A DNA stretch of 64,000 nucleotides, taken from positions 1,178,001 to 1,242,000 of the forward strand of contig NZ_JAJONA010000001.1 in NCBI RefSeq assembly GCF_024699985.1, written 5' to 3'. The notes under the pieces were generated by a model that saw nothing but the letters and a program-made list of their open reading frames with translations, was not told the DNA's origin and ran no database searches. Source of the stretch: Phenylobacterium sp. J367. Lineage in GTDB: Bacteria > Pseudomonadota > Alphaproteobacteria > Caulobacterales > Caulobacteraceae. Made by a program: the position numbers and the translations under genes. Below are positions 43,194 through 51,603 of this stretch, one piece after another; the first letter of the stretch is position 1, and every line of letters starts with the position of its first letter.

Positions 43194-43970
43194 TCAGGCC
43201 CGGACGAAATTCGTCGCCAGATCCTGGAGCGCGTGGAGGCCCGCCAGCATTGCCCCGAAAGCCAGGGCGGTGATGACCGCGACCCCAACAATCGCCCCAA
43301 GCCGGGCGACGGGACTCAGATCATTTCTGCCGAGCCCTCGGGATCGGGTTTGAAGTTCTCGTCGAGCAGCACCCAGGTCATGCAGAGGATCTCCCTCAGC
43401 ACCATCTCCGAAGGCTTGAAAGGCGCCAGCTTCCGCGTCGCGGAAACCAGGTGCTTCGCCATGGAGGCCTGTTGCGGGGTAGCCGCCAGATCGACGAGCT
43501 GTCGTTCCAGCTGATCCCAGGTGAAGTGCGGGATCGCCTCTTCCCGGGTCTCCGGCGTCGGCCAGCGAGCCTGGAAGTCGTCGATCTCCCGACGAAGCCG
43601 GAGCGCCCTGCCGATCACCGCGCGATTGTCGAAGTTCTGCCAGTCGCCCATGGAACTGCTCCTCCCGAATGACCGGCTCATCGAGCCAAGGTTCGGGGCG
43701 GACGTCTGTCCTGATCGCGTCCTGTCCTGATCCAATCGGGACAGGGTTAACGTCGCCGCGACGGAGCAGGCGGGCGGCCTCGTACCGATCGGGGACGCCC
43801 AGTTTCCGCCGGGCGCGGTCGCAGTAGGTGTCGACGGACGTCTTCGACATCCCCAGCTCGCGGGCGATCTGCTTCGAGCTGAGGTGCTGGTCCACGAGGC
43901 GCAGGCATTCGCGTTCGCGCTGCGTCAGCAGCTCGAGCGGGTCGTTGGCGAGGTCAGCGCGCGTGGGCAT
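43194..43970 (-). CDS. LuxR-type HTH protein with C-terminal membrane helix (middle part doubtful)
   Basis: One open frame of 258 codons from the ATG at 43970. Residues 10-70 are a clear LuxR/GerE HTH: LTQRERECLRLVDQHLSSKQIARELGMSKTSVDTYCDRARRKLGV. The last 40 residues (LSPVARLGAIVGVAVITALAFGAMLAGLHAL...) form a membrane helix. No sensor or receiver domain is present. Residues about 105-220 overlap, in another frame, the well-supported gene at 43316-43651 and look low-complexity, so either the genes overlap completely or the HTH protein is really shorter. HTH call firm; full extent not. Confidence 0.65.
   Translation of the reverse strand: MPTRADLANDPLELLTQRERECLRLVDQHLSSKQIARELGMSKTSVDTYCDRARRKLGVPDRYEAARLLRRGDVNPVPIGSGQDAIRTDVRPEPWLDEPVIREEQFHGRLAELRQSRGDRQGAPASSGDRRLPGSLADAGDPGRGDPALHLGSAGTTARRSGGYPATGLHGEAPGFRDAEAGAFQAFGDGAEGDPLHDLGAARRELQTRSRGLGRNDLSPVARLGAIVGVAVITALAFGAMLAGLHALQDLATNFVRA
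43316..43651 (-). CDS. Hypothetical protein of 111 residues, nested in the LuxR frame
   Basis: Starts MGDWQNFDNRAVIGRALRLR at the ATG at 43651, with an AGGAG ribosome binding site 8 nt before it. The protein looks well folded and mostly helical: RLRREIDDFQARWPTPETREEAI, FTWDQLERQLVDLAATPQQAS, then LAPFKPSEMVLREILCMTWVLLDENF. No membrane helix, no motif or family recognised. It lies wholly within the frame of the LuxR gene on the same strand. Its amino-acid make-up is more natural than that of the overlapping frame, so I consider it real. Confidence 0.72.
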   Translation of the reverse strand: MGDWQNFDNRAVIGRALRLRREIDDFQARWPTPETREEAIPHFTWDQLERQLVDLAATPQQASMAKHLVSATRKLAPFKPSEMVLREILCMTWVLLDENFKPDPEGSAEMI

Positions 43971-44043
43971 GGTTAGCTGAGTAAACGACCAGATTGGGCC
44001 GGCGTCTACTTTAAGGCGAAACCCTTTTGCCGTTAAGATTATT

Positions 44044-44058
44044 CTCCCTTCAAGGGAG
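44044..44058. promoter_or_regulatory. Perfect palindrome covering the ribosome binding site of the XRE gene
   Basis: CTCCCTT-C-AAGGGAG, whose right half includes the Shine-Dalgarno bases of the gene starting at 44067. It could be an autoregulatory operator; the single-base centre is too short for an RNA loop unless inner pairs open. Confidence 0.4.
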
Positions 44059-44066
44059 GCATTTCC

Positions 44067-44453
44067 ATGCAACCCAAGGACGCCGGGCGGACAGCCGCGC
44101 TGGAATTGGCCATCGGGGCCCGAATCCGCACGCGCCGGCGGCAGCTCGGGCTGTCCCAGACGGACCTCGCGGAGAAGCTCGGCGTGTCGTTCCAGCAGGT
44201 GCAGAAGTACGAGCGCGGCGCCAACCGCGTGGCGGCCTCCACCCTGATCGCCGCCGCCGAGGCGCTGGGCGCCACAGTGAGTTCGCTGGTCGGCGAAGAC
44301 CCGAGCGGCCGCGACAGTGGCGACGACGAGATCTTCCGGGCGCTGGCCCGGCCGGGCGCCCTGGAACTGCTGAAGGCCTTCGACGGCATCGCCGACGCCC
44401 GGGCCCGCGCCGCCCTCGTCGCGCTCGCCAAGGAAATGGTCACCGATCGCTGA
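44067..44453 (+). CDS. XRE-family HTH transcriptional regulator
   Basis: A 128-residue protein with an N-terminal HTH_3 domain (IGARIRTRRRQLGLSQTDLAEKLGVSFQQVQKYERGANRVAASTL) and a helical C-terminal part (LARPGALELLKAFDGIADARARAALVALAKEM). It is similar in plan and in the FQQVQKYERGANRVAAS stretch to the regulator at 9843-10259, so the two are paralogues. ATG at 44067 with GGGAGG upstream. It precedes the hybrid kinase by 49 nt and may share a transcript. Confidence 0.9.
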   Translation: MQPKDAGRTAALELAIGARIRTRRRQLGLSQTDLAEKLGVSFQQVQKYERGANRVAASTLIAAAEALGATVSSLVGEDPSGRDSGDDEIFRALARPGALELLKAFDGIADARARAALVALAKEMVTDR

Positions 44454-44502
44454 ATCGGCGTTTGACCTCGCGTTAAACGATAGCGGCCATAGTCCGCGTC
44501 CC

Positions 44503-46047
44503 ATGCGTCGACCGCTCCGACCTCTTTCGACACGGCGTCCCAAGCGGGCGCAGATCAGCGCCGAGCAGCTGGCGTCCCTGAGCCATGAGTTCCGTACGCC
44601 CCTGAACGGCGTGCTGGGCATGGCGCGCCTGCTGGAGGGCACGCGTCTGACGGCGGAGCAGCGCGCCTATGCGTCGGCGCTGCGCGAGAGCGGCGAGCAC
44701 CTGCTCAACCTCGTCAACGACGTCCTGGACTTCGCCAAGCTGGGAGAGGGCGCCATCGAGCTGCATCCGCACCCCGTCGACGTGGAGGCCCTGCTGCAGG
44801 GCGTCTGCGAGCTGCTGTCACCGAGGGCCCGCGAGAAGGGCCTCGAGATCGCCTGCGCCGCGCCGGCCGGTATGGGCCGGATCCGCGCCGATGAGAGCCG
44901 GCTGCGCCAGGTGCTGCTGAACTTCGCCGGCAACGCCGTGAAGTTCACGCCGTCCGGCGGCGTCCTGCTCAGCGTGGAGGAGACGGGCGAAGGACGCCTG
45001 CGCTTCACCGTCGAGGACACCGGTCCCGGCGTGAAGACCGGCGACCGCGACCGGATCTTCGAAGCCTTCGCCCAGACCGAGGTCGCCCGGGCTGAGCTCG
45101 GCGGCGCGGGCCTCGGCCTCGCCATCGCGCGGCGGCTCGCCCAGGCCATGGACGGCGAGGTCGGCGTGGCGGGCGCGAGGCTCGGCGGCGCGGCCTTCTG
45201 GTTCGAGGCCAGCTTCGCGAAAGTCGCCCCGGTCGACGCAGACCTGCCGCTCGAGGGCCGCACGGTAGGCGTCGCCTCGCCAAGTCCGATCATCCGCGAG
45301 GCGGCGCGCCGACAGATCCAGGCCTCCGGCGGCCGGGCGGTCAGCGCGCCCGACCTTCAGAGCCTGGTGGAGCGCACGGATCCCGGCGACGTCCTGCTGG
45401 TCGACCACGCGCTCGCACCCGAGGGCGGCATCGTCCGCAAGCGCGACAAGCAGCCCTGGATCGTCCTGCTGGCGCCGGAGGAGCGCGACCGGATCGACCG
45501 CTACAAGCGTGCGGGCTTCGCCGGCTATGTGATCAAGCCGCTGCGCCGCGCCTCGCTTGCCGAGCGCGTGCTGATCGCCGCCGGCGCCGCCAACCGGGCG
45601 GCCGCCGCGCCCGAGGACGAGCGCATCGCCGCGGCCGTCGCGCCCGGCGCGCGCATCCTGCTGGTCGAGGACAACCCGATCAACGCCCTGCTGGCCAAGG
45701 CCCTGCTGGGCCGCGAAGGCTGCGAGGTGGACCACGCCAACGACGGCACTGAGGCGATCGCCGCGGTGAAGGTCGCCGCCTACGACCTGATCCTGATGGA
45801 CATGCGGATGCCCGGCCTCTCCGGCGAGGACACCGCCCGCCAGCTCCGCGCCGAGGGCCTGCGCACGCCGATCGTCGCGCTGACCGCCAACGCCTTCGAC
45901 GACGACCGGCAGGCCTGCCTGGCCGCCGGCATGGACGACTTCCTGGTCAAGCCGCTGTCGCCGGACGCGCTGCGCGCCGCGCTCGCCCGCTGGACCCGCG
46001 GCGACTGGACGGAATTCGCGGCGCGCGCCAAGGTCCGGAAGGCTTAG
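44503..46047 (+). CDS. Hybrid histidine kinase without an input domain
   Basis: A 514-residue protein. It begins almost directly with the phosphoacceptor helix (LASLSHEFRTPLNGVLGMARLLE, His near residue 28), then the HATPase domain (RQVLLNFAGNAVKFTPSGG; VEDTGPGV; GAGLGLAIARRLAQAM). A first receiver-like region (about 245-355) is degenerate; a second (about 380-505) is complete, with LLVEDNPIN, the phosphorylatable Asp in LILMDMRMPG, and ALTANAF...KPLSP. No membrane helix or PAS domain is present, so it is cytoplasmic and its signal is unknown. The ATG at 44503 has little room upstream. Confidence 0.92.
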   Translation: MRRPLRPLSTRRPKRAQISAEQLASLSHEFRTPLNGVLGMARLLEGTRLTAEQRAYASALRESGEHLLNLVNDVLDFAKLGEGAIELHPHPVDVEALLQGVCELLSPRAREKGLEIACAAPAGMGRIRADESRLRQVLLNFAGNAVKFTPSGGVLLSVEETGEGRLRFTVEDTGPGVKTGDRDRIFEAFAQTEVARAELGGAGLGLAIARRLAQAMDGEVGVAGARLGGAAFWFEASFAKVAPVDADLPLEGRTVGVASPSPIIREAARRQIQASGGRAVSAPDLQSLVERTDPGDVLLVDHALAPEGGIVRKRDKQPWIVLLAPEERDRIDRYKRAGFAGYVIKPLRRASLAERVLIAAGAANRAAAAPEDERIAAAVAPGARILLVEDNPINALLAKALLGREGCEVDHANDGTEAIAAVKVAAYDLILMDMRMPGLSGEDTARQLRAEGLRTPIVALTANAFDDDRQACLAAGMDDFLVKPLSPDALRAALARWTRGDWTEFAARAKVRKA

Positions 46048-46069
46048 GGGCCAACCACCGGAGACTTGA

Positions 46070-47774
46070 ATGACCGCCGAAGCCGCCGAGCCGCGCAAAG
46101 GCGCCCTGGCGGGCATCAAGGTCTTCTTCGAGCGGCGGGCGCTGGTCATGCTGGCCCTGGGCTTCGCGTCAGGCCTGCCGAACCTGCTGATCTTCGACAC
46201 CCTGTCGCTCTGGCTGCGCGAGGCCGGGCTGTCGCTGAGCGTGATCTCGGTGTTCGCGCTCGCCACCCTCGCCTACTCCATGAAGTTCCTGTGGGCGCCG
46301 CTGGTCGACCGCACCAAGGTGCCGCTGCTGACCGGCTGGCTGGGCCACCGGCGCTCCTGGATGGTGGTCACCCAACTGCTGGTCATGCTCGGCCTGTGGC
46401 TGATCTCCGGCACCAATCCGGCCGCGAGCCTCGGCCTGATGGCCGCCTTCGCGGTGTTCGTCGGCTTCACCGCCGCCACCCAGGACATCGTCATCGACGC
46501 CTGGCGGATCGAGGCCGCCGAGGTCGAGAAGCAGGGCGCCATGGCCGCCGCCTACCAGTGGGGCTACCGGATCGCCATGATCACGGCAGGCGCCGCCCCG
46601 CTGCTGCTCGCCGAACAGTTCAACTGGAACATCTCCTACGCCGTGATGGCCGGCCTGATGGCGGTGGGCCTCGGCGGGGCGCTGGCCGCGCCGAAGGAGC
46701 GGGAGCACGCGATCCGGCCGATCCATGCGGAGGGGACCCCGTCGCGCCCCGCGCTGGAGCTGCCGGAATGGCTGGCCAGGCTGGCGCTCTTCGCCCTGGG
46801 CGCCCCTGATCCTCGGCTCGGGCCTCGCCGCCAACGCCTCCATCCTGGCCGCCGGGCTGAACGGCCTTGGCCTCCACGGCGCCGCTGAGGCGGTGACCGC
46901 ACTCTGGGAGATGCGGCCGCAGGGCGTCTATGCCCAGCTCGCCGCGGTCGCGGTCGGCCTGACGGTGATCGTGCTCGCCGCCTGCCCGATCCCCGGCGCG
47001 AAGACCCGGCCCGGCGTCTATCTCGGCGCTGCGCTCGGCGAACCCCTTCGCGACTTCTTCGTCCGCTACCGTGGCGTCGCAGCGCTGATCCTGGCCCTGA
47101 TCTGCGTCTACCGGCTGTCGGACTTCGTGCTGAACATCATGAACCCGTTCTACGCCGACCTCGGCTACACCAAGACCGAGATCGCCGAGGTCCGGAAGGT
47201 GTTCGGCGTGGTGATGACCGTGCTGGGCGTCGGCGTCGGCGGCTGGGCGGTGGCGCAGCTCGGGCTGATGCGCTCGCTGGTGATCGGTGCGTTCGCGGGC
47301 CCGCTGTCGAACCTCGTCTTCGCCTGGCTGGCGTTGCAGGGCGCCGACCTGCCGGCCCTGTTCATCGCCATCGGGGTGGACAATGTGGCCTCCGGCTTCA
47401 GCGGCACCTGCCTGATCGCCTACATGTCGAGCCTGACCTCGGCGGGATTCACGGCCACCCAGTACGCCCTGTTCTCCTCGCTCTACGCCCTGCCCGGCAA
47501 GCTGATCGCCTCGCAGTCGGGGCGGATCGTGGAGAGTTCGGCGGCGGCGGCCGAAGCCGGCGGGACGTTCGCGCCGCTGATGGGCCTGTTCAGCCGCCTG
47601 CCGCCGGAGGCCTATGCGGCCGGGGCGGCGAAGTCCGGCGTGACGCCGGCGGCGCTGGGCTCCGGCTATGTGGTCTTCTTCCTCTATTCGGCGCTGATCG
47701 GCGCAGCCGCCATCGTCCTGGCCTTCATCGTCGCCGCGCGGCAGCCGAAACCGGCCGAAACGGCCGCGCCCTAG
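46070..47774 (+). CDS. AmpG-like MFS transporter (one apparent frameshift)
   Basis: Twelve-or-more-helix MFS permease of 567 residues when repaired. AmpG marks: ALGFASGLPNLLIFDTLSLWLREAG near residue 30, LAYSMKFLWAPLVDR, FTAATQDIVIDAWRIE and, in the second half, NIMNPFYADLGYTKTEIAEVRK. AmpG imports anhydromuropeptides for wall recycling; the long central insert suggests a divergent member. The frame breaks in the C4 run at 46803-46806; removing one base joins LFALGA to LILGSGLAANA. ATG at 46070, 22 nt after the kinase gene. Convergent with the protease gene, sharing CTAG. Confidence 0.88.
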
Positions 47775-48601
47775 GTCGTCAGGCAGACCACCTGGGCGAC
47801 GCGCAGGTCGCGGCGCAGGCTGTCGGCGACCCGGAAGTAGTTCTCGGGATTGAGGCTGGCGTTCAGCGGCGGCGCCACGAAACGCCGGCGGGTCGAGGCC
47901 AGCGTCGCCTCCACGGTTTCCGGCGCCGTGGTGTAGATCCGCCCCCGGCGCGGGCTCTCGGCGATGGTCACGCCGATCACACGGCCCTGGTTGTCCAGCG
48001 CCGGCGCCCCGGAGAGCCCGCCAAGCGAGCCGTCCAGGCCCTCGGTGCGGCCGGTCTCGGCCCAGACCAGCACCGGCTCGGAGCGGGCGCCGCGCCCGCG
48101 CACCACCAGGTTCTCACGCCCGATCAGCTTCGATGTCGCCTCGCCCGGCTCGCCCTGCGGGAAGCCGGGGTGGTAGGCGCGCTCGCCCCGGTGCAGGCCG
48201 GCGGCCAGCGCCAGCGGCAGCGGCGGGGCGCCGCCGTCGGTGGTCAGGATCGCCGCCTCGCCCTTCGGGTCGATGGTCACCCGGGCGGTGACGCCCTGGC
48301 CCTCGCCGACCACGATGGCCGTCGTCCGGCAGCCCTCGACCACATGCCGCGCGGTCAGCCAGACGCCGGACTCGGCGATGGAGAAGGCGGTCCCCGTGGC
48401 GGGTCCGGTCTCGTCCGGCACGTCGACCACCACAGAGGGGTCGAAGGGCGACGACGGCCCGAGGATCTCGCCCTCCACCTCCGGCGTGGGCGGCGGCGGC
48501 TCGGGCGCGTCGGCGCGCTCCTGCCGGCCGATGGCGGCGATCAAGAGCGCCACCACCACGCAGGCGTAGATCAGCCAGTCCGGAAGTCGCGGGAAATGCA
48601 T
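47771..48601 (-). CDS. Membrane-anchored trypsin-like serine protease homologue
   Basis: A 276-residue protein with an N-terminal membrane helix (WLIYACVVVALLIAAIG, residues 8-24), a Pro-rich linker and a chymotrypsin-fold domain. Catalytic His is in WLTARHVVEGC and Ser in LGGLSGAPALD. Where the Asp is expected (DxAxL) I read GEAAIL, with Glu. The domain would face the periplasm. Whether it is an active protease is therefore open. ATG at 48601, one base after the DUF350 stop, so the two are coupled. Confidence 0.83.
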   Translation of the reverse strand: MHFPRLPDWLIYACVVVALLIAAIGRQERADAPEPPPPTPEVEGEILGPSSPFDPSVVVDVPDETGPATGTAFSIAESGVWLTARHVVEGCRTTAIVVGEGQGVTARVTIDPKGEAAILTTDGGAPPLPLALAAGLHRGERAYHPGFPQGEPGEATSKLIGRENLVVRGRGARSEPVLVWAETGRTEGLDGSLGGLSGAPALDNQGRVIGVTIAESPRRGRIYTTAPETVEATLASTRRRFVAPPLNASLNPENYFRVADSLRRDLRVAQVVCLTT

Positions 48602-48602
48602 G

Positions 48603-49031
48603 TCAGCCGGAGACCGCGGCCCCGATGATGATGGCGCTGGCAAGCTTCGCCCCGACCAGCATGGCCGCGGCGCTCATCTCGCCCTCCTGGATGCGGCGCG
48701 GCAGCCCGCGCAGCACGAGGTCGACCAGCCGGAAGACGAGGAGCTGCAGCACCACGGTGGCGACGCCCCACAGGCCGATCTCGATCAGGTTGGTCGAGGC
48801 GTTCAGTGACACCGCCAGCGGGATGGCGAGGCCGACGAGCACGCCGCCCATGGAGACGGCGGCGGCGGTGTTGCCCTCGCGGATCAGGGTGATCTCGCGG
48901 TGCGGGGTCAGCAGCACGTAGAGCGTCGCGGCGACGAACAGGATGAGGATGGTCACGCCGGCATGCAGCAGGGTGATCGGAAACCCCTGCGCGAAGGCCT
49001 GGATCTCCGGCGACTGGATCTGTGTCGGCAT
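48603..49031 (-). CDS. DUF350 family membrane protein
   Basis: A 142-residue protein with four predicted membrane helices (around residues 20-40, 58-80, 88-110, 118-140). The segment REITLIREGNTAAAVSMGGVLVGLAIPLAVSL is typical of DUF350 (YjfL/UPF0719). Function unknown; some members lie beside membrane-stress or protease genes, and here it is the first gene of a pair with the membrane protease. ATG at 49031. Confidence 0.88.
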   Translation of the reverse strand: MPTQIQSPEIQAFAQGFPITLLHAGVTILILFVAATLYVLLTPHREITLIREGNTAAAVSMGGVLVGLAIPLAVSLNASTNLIEIGLWGVATVVLQLLVFRLVDLVLRGLPRRIQEGEMSAAAMLVGAKLASAIIIGAAVSG

Positions 49032-49098
49032 CTGGCGCGCCCCCTGTTGAGGCGCGTGGCTTAGCATGCGGCAGGCCGGATGCGCAGCTACCCCCTTC

Positions 49099-49183
49099 CG
49101 CTCGCCCCGGCGAAAGCCGGGCCCAAGCAGAGATCGGATCGGCGGACAGGCCGCTTGGGTCCCGGCTTTCGCCGGGATGAGCG
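49099..49183. repeat. Palindromic intergenic repeat, type 4
   Basis: CGCTC-N-CCCGGCGAAAGCCGGG at the left and CCCGGCTTTCGCCGGGATGAGCG at the right, joined by CCCAAGCAG.../...CGCTTGGG. Both an overall inverted repeat and two local hairpins. It ends 2 nt before the rlmN stop codon. This kind of CGGCGAAAGCCG repeat is widespread in alphaproteobacterial genomes; only one copy is in the window. Confidence 0.8.
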
Positions 49184-49185
49184 GA

Positions 49186-50367
49186 TTACGGGGCGTCTTG
49201 CGGCGCGTCCAGCTTCCGGCGCGCGCTGGCGCGGAGCTTCTCGCTCTCGCTCTTGAGCTGGCCGCAGGCGGCGAGGATGTCGCGGCCGCGGGGGGTTCGG
49301 ATCGGCGAGGCGTAGCCGGCGCGGTTGAGGATCGCGGCGAAGGCCTCGATCGTCTTCCAGTCCGAGCACTCGTATTCCGACCCCGGCCACTTGTTGAACG
49401 GGATCAGGTTGATCTTGGCCGGGATGCCCTTGAGGAGCTGGACCAGGGCCTTGGCCTCGGCCGGGCTGTCGTTGACGCCCTTCAGCATGACGTATTCGAA
49501 CGTCACCCGCCGGGCGTTGGACAGGCCCGGATAGGCGCGGATGCCGGCCATCAGCTCGGCCAGCGGGTATTTCCGGTTCAGCGGCACGAGCTTTTCGCGC
49601 AATTCGTCGTTGGTGGCGTGCAGCGAGATCGCCAGCATGGTCTGGGTCCGGGTCCCCAGCGCCTCGAGCTGCGGCACGACGCCCGAGGTCGAGACGGTGA
49701 TCCGCCGCCTGGAGATCGCGATGCCCTCGTTGTCGGCGATGATGTCGATCGCCTGGGCCACGTGGTCGAGATTGTAGAGCGGCTCGCCCATGCCCATGAA
49801 CACGATGTTCGAGAGCCGGCGGTCCTCCTTGGGCGAGGGCCATTCCTCCAGGTCGTCGCGGGCGATCTGCACCTGGGCGACGATCTCGGCGGCGGTCAGG
49901 TTGCGGACCAGGGCCTGGGTGCCGGTGTGGCAGAAGGTGCAGTTCAGCGTGCAGCCGACCTGGGACGAGACGCAGAGCGCGCCGGCCCGGCCGACGTCGG
50001 GGATGTAGACGGTCTCGACCTCGATGCCCGGGGCCATGCGGATCAGCCACTTGCGGGTGCCGTCCTTCGACACCTGGCGCTCCACCACCTCCGGACGGGC
50101 GAGCGTGAACGTCTCGGCCAGCGCGGCGCGGGTCTCCTTCGCCACGTCGGTCATCTGGGCGAAATCGGTGACGCCGTAGTGGTGCATCCAGCGCCAGAGC
50201 TGGCTGGCGCGCATCTTCGCCTTGTCCGGCCGCACGACCTCGGCCTCGACCAGGGCCTGGGCGAGCTCGGTCCGCGACAACCCGGTCAGGTTGGCGAGCG
50301 CCGGCTTGGCCAGGGGGGGCGCAAGCGGCTGGGCCGGCGCGCGGCTGAGGTCGAGGGTCACGCCCAA
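49186..50367 (-). CDS. rlmN: 23S rRNA/tRNA adenine C2-methyltransferase RlmN
   Basis: Radical-SAM enzyme that methylates A2503 of 23S rRNA and A37 of some tRNAs. The 393-residue protein has the cluster motif [14 protein letters not shown] near residue 138, [21 protein letters not shown] and the C-terminal [11 protein letters not shown] with the catalytic Cys. The TTG at 50367 has AAGGA at the right distance; a GTG two codons later is possible. Intact. Confidence 0.95.
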   Translation of the reverse strand: MGVTLDLSRAPAQPLAPPLAKPALANLTGLSRTELAQALVEAEVVRPDKAKMRASQLWRWMHHYGVTDFAQMTDVAKETRAALAETFTLARPEVVERQVSKDGTRKWLIRMAPGIEVETVYIPDVGRAGALCVSSQVGCTLNCTFCHTGTQALVRNLTAAEIVAQVQIARDDLEEWPSPKEDRRLSNIVFMGMGEPLYNLDHVAQAIDIIADNEGIAISRRRITVSTSGVVPQLEALGTRTQTMLAISLHATNDELREKLVPLNRKYPLAELMAGIRAYPGLSNARRVTFEYVMLKGVNDSPAEAKALVQLLKGIPAKINLIPFNKWPGSEYECSDWKTIEAFAAILNRAGYASPIRTPRGRDILAACGQLKSESEKLRASARRKLDAPQDAP

Positions 50368-50441
50368 GTGGAGATCCTTCCAGAGAGCCGCGGAATATAG
50401 GTTAGAGGCGGCTGCCTTCCAAATCCCTGCGACGCCACGTC

Positions 50442-50459
50442 TTCAAACAAGCGTTCGAG
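50442..50459. promoter_or_regulatory. Imperfect inverted repeat upstream of the quinone oxidoreductase gene
   Basis: TTCAAAC-AAGC-GTTCGAG, 50 nt before the ATG at 50509. It has the size and shape of a TetR-family operator and resembles sites found ahead of acyl-CoA metabolism genes in related bacteria. No matching regulator is in the window. Confidence 0.3.
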
Positions 50460-50508
50460 TGGGCTAGCGTCGCGCCTCAAATTCCAGATCGACCGGAGGG
50501 ACCCCCCC

Positions 50509-51510
50509 ATGAAAGCGCTGCTCAGCAAGGAAGTCGGCGGGCCCGACACGCTCGTGCTGGAGGACGTGCCCTCGCCGGAGGCCAAGCCGGGCTTCGCGGT
50601 CGTGCAGGTGAAGGCGGTCGGGGTGAACTTCCCCGACGTGCTGATCATCGAGGACAAGTACCAGTTCAAGCCGCAGCGGCCGTTCGCGCCGGGCGGCGAG
50701 ATCGCCGGGATCGTGAAGAGCGTCGGCGAGGGCGTGACCCACGTGAAGCCGGGCGACCGGGTGCTCGGCAACACCGGCTGGGGCGGCATGGCCGAGGAGC
50801 TGGCCCTGGAGGCCGCCCGGCTGGTGAAGATCCCCGACAACATGCCGTTCGACGACGCGGCGGCCTTCATCATGACCTACGGCACCAGCTACCACGCCCT
50901 GAAGGACCGGGCGCAGCTGAAGCCCGGCCAGAGCCTGATGGTGCTGGGCGCGGCCGGCGGCGTGGGCCTGGCCGCCGTCGAGCTCGGCAAGGTGATGGGC
51001 GCAAGGGTGATCGCCGCGGCCTCGAGCCAGGAGAAGGTCGACCTCTGCCTGAGCCGCGGCGCCGACTCGGGCGTCGTCTATCCCAAGGGGCCCTTCGACA
51101 AGGAAGGCCAGAAGGCGCTGGGGGCGACGTTCAAGGAAGCCACCGGCCCCGACGGCGCGGACGTGATCTACGACGCGATCGGGGATGCGTACGCCGAGCC
51201 CGCGCTGCGCTCGATCGCCTGGGAGGGCAAGTACCTGGTGGTCGGCTTCGCGGCCGGCGAGATCCCGAAGATCCCGCTGAACCTGGCGCTGCTGAAGGGC
51301 TGCGAGATCGTCGGCGTGTTCTGGGGCGCCTGGGTGGGCAAGAACCCCAAGCGCCACCAGGAGAGCGTGCAGGAGCTGCTGCAGATGTACGCCGACGGCA
51401 AGATCAAGCCCCACGTCTCCGAGCGTTTCCCGCTGGCGAAGGCCGCCGACGCGATCAAGCACCTGGCCAGCCGCAAGGCCATGGGCAAGGTCGTCGTCAC
51501 CATCGACTGA
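50509..51510 (+). CDS. NADPH:quinone oxidoreductase, zinc-free MDR family
   Basis: A 333-residue medium-chain reductase: GroES-like N-terminal domain (VQVKAVGVNFPDVLIIEDKYQ, PFAPGGEIAGIVKSVGEGV) and a Rossmann domain with the dinucleotide loop VLGAAGGVGLAAVELGK near residue 145. It lacks the zinc-binding cysteines of alcohol dehydrogenases, as expected of quinone reductases. ATG at 50509 with GGAGG upstream. First of a plus-strand set with an SDR and an EamA transporter. Confidence 0.93.
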   Translation: MKALLSKEVGGPDTLVLEDVPSPEAKPGFAVVQVKAVGVNFPDVLIIEDKYQFKPQRPFAPGGEIAGIVKSVGEGVTHVKPGDRVLGNTGWGGMAEELALEAARLVKIPDNMPFDDAAAFIMTYGTSYHALKDRAQLKPGQSLMVLGAAGGVGLAAVELGKVMGARVIAAASSQEKVDLCLSRGADSGVVYPKGPFDKEGQKALGATFKEATGPDGADVIYDAIGDAYAEPALRSIAWEGKYLVVGFAAGEIPKIPLNLALLKGCEIVGVFWGAWVGKNPKRHQESVQELLQMYADGKIKPHVSERFPLAKAADAIKHLASRKAMGKVVVTID

Positions 51511-51603
51511 CGGCGCTCGCTCCGGCGGTGATTGGCGTTGTCAGCGCCGCCGGCCGGGTCTCTAGTGATCGGCGATAACCAAACATAACGGGGGAGGGCC
51601 GCC

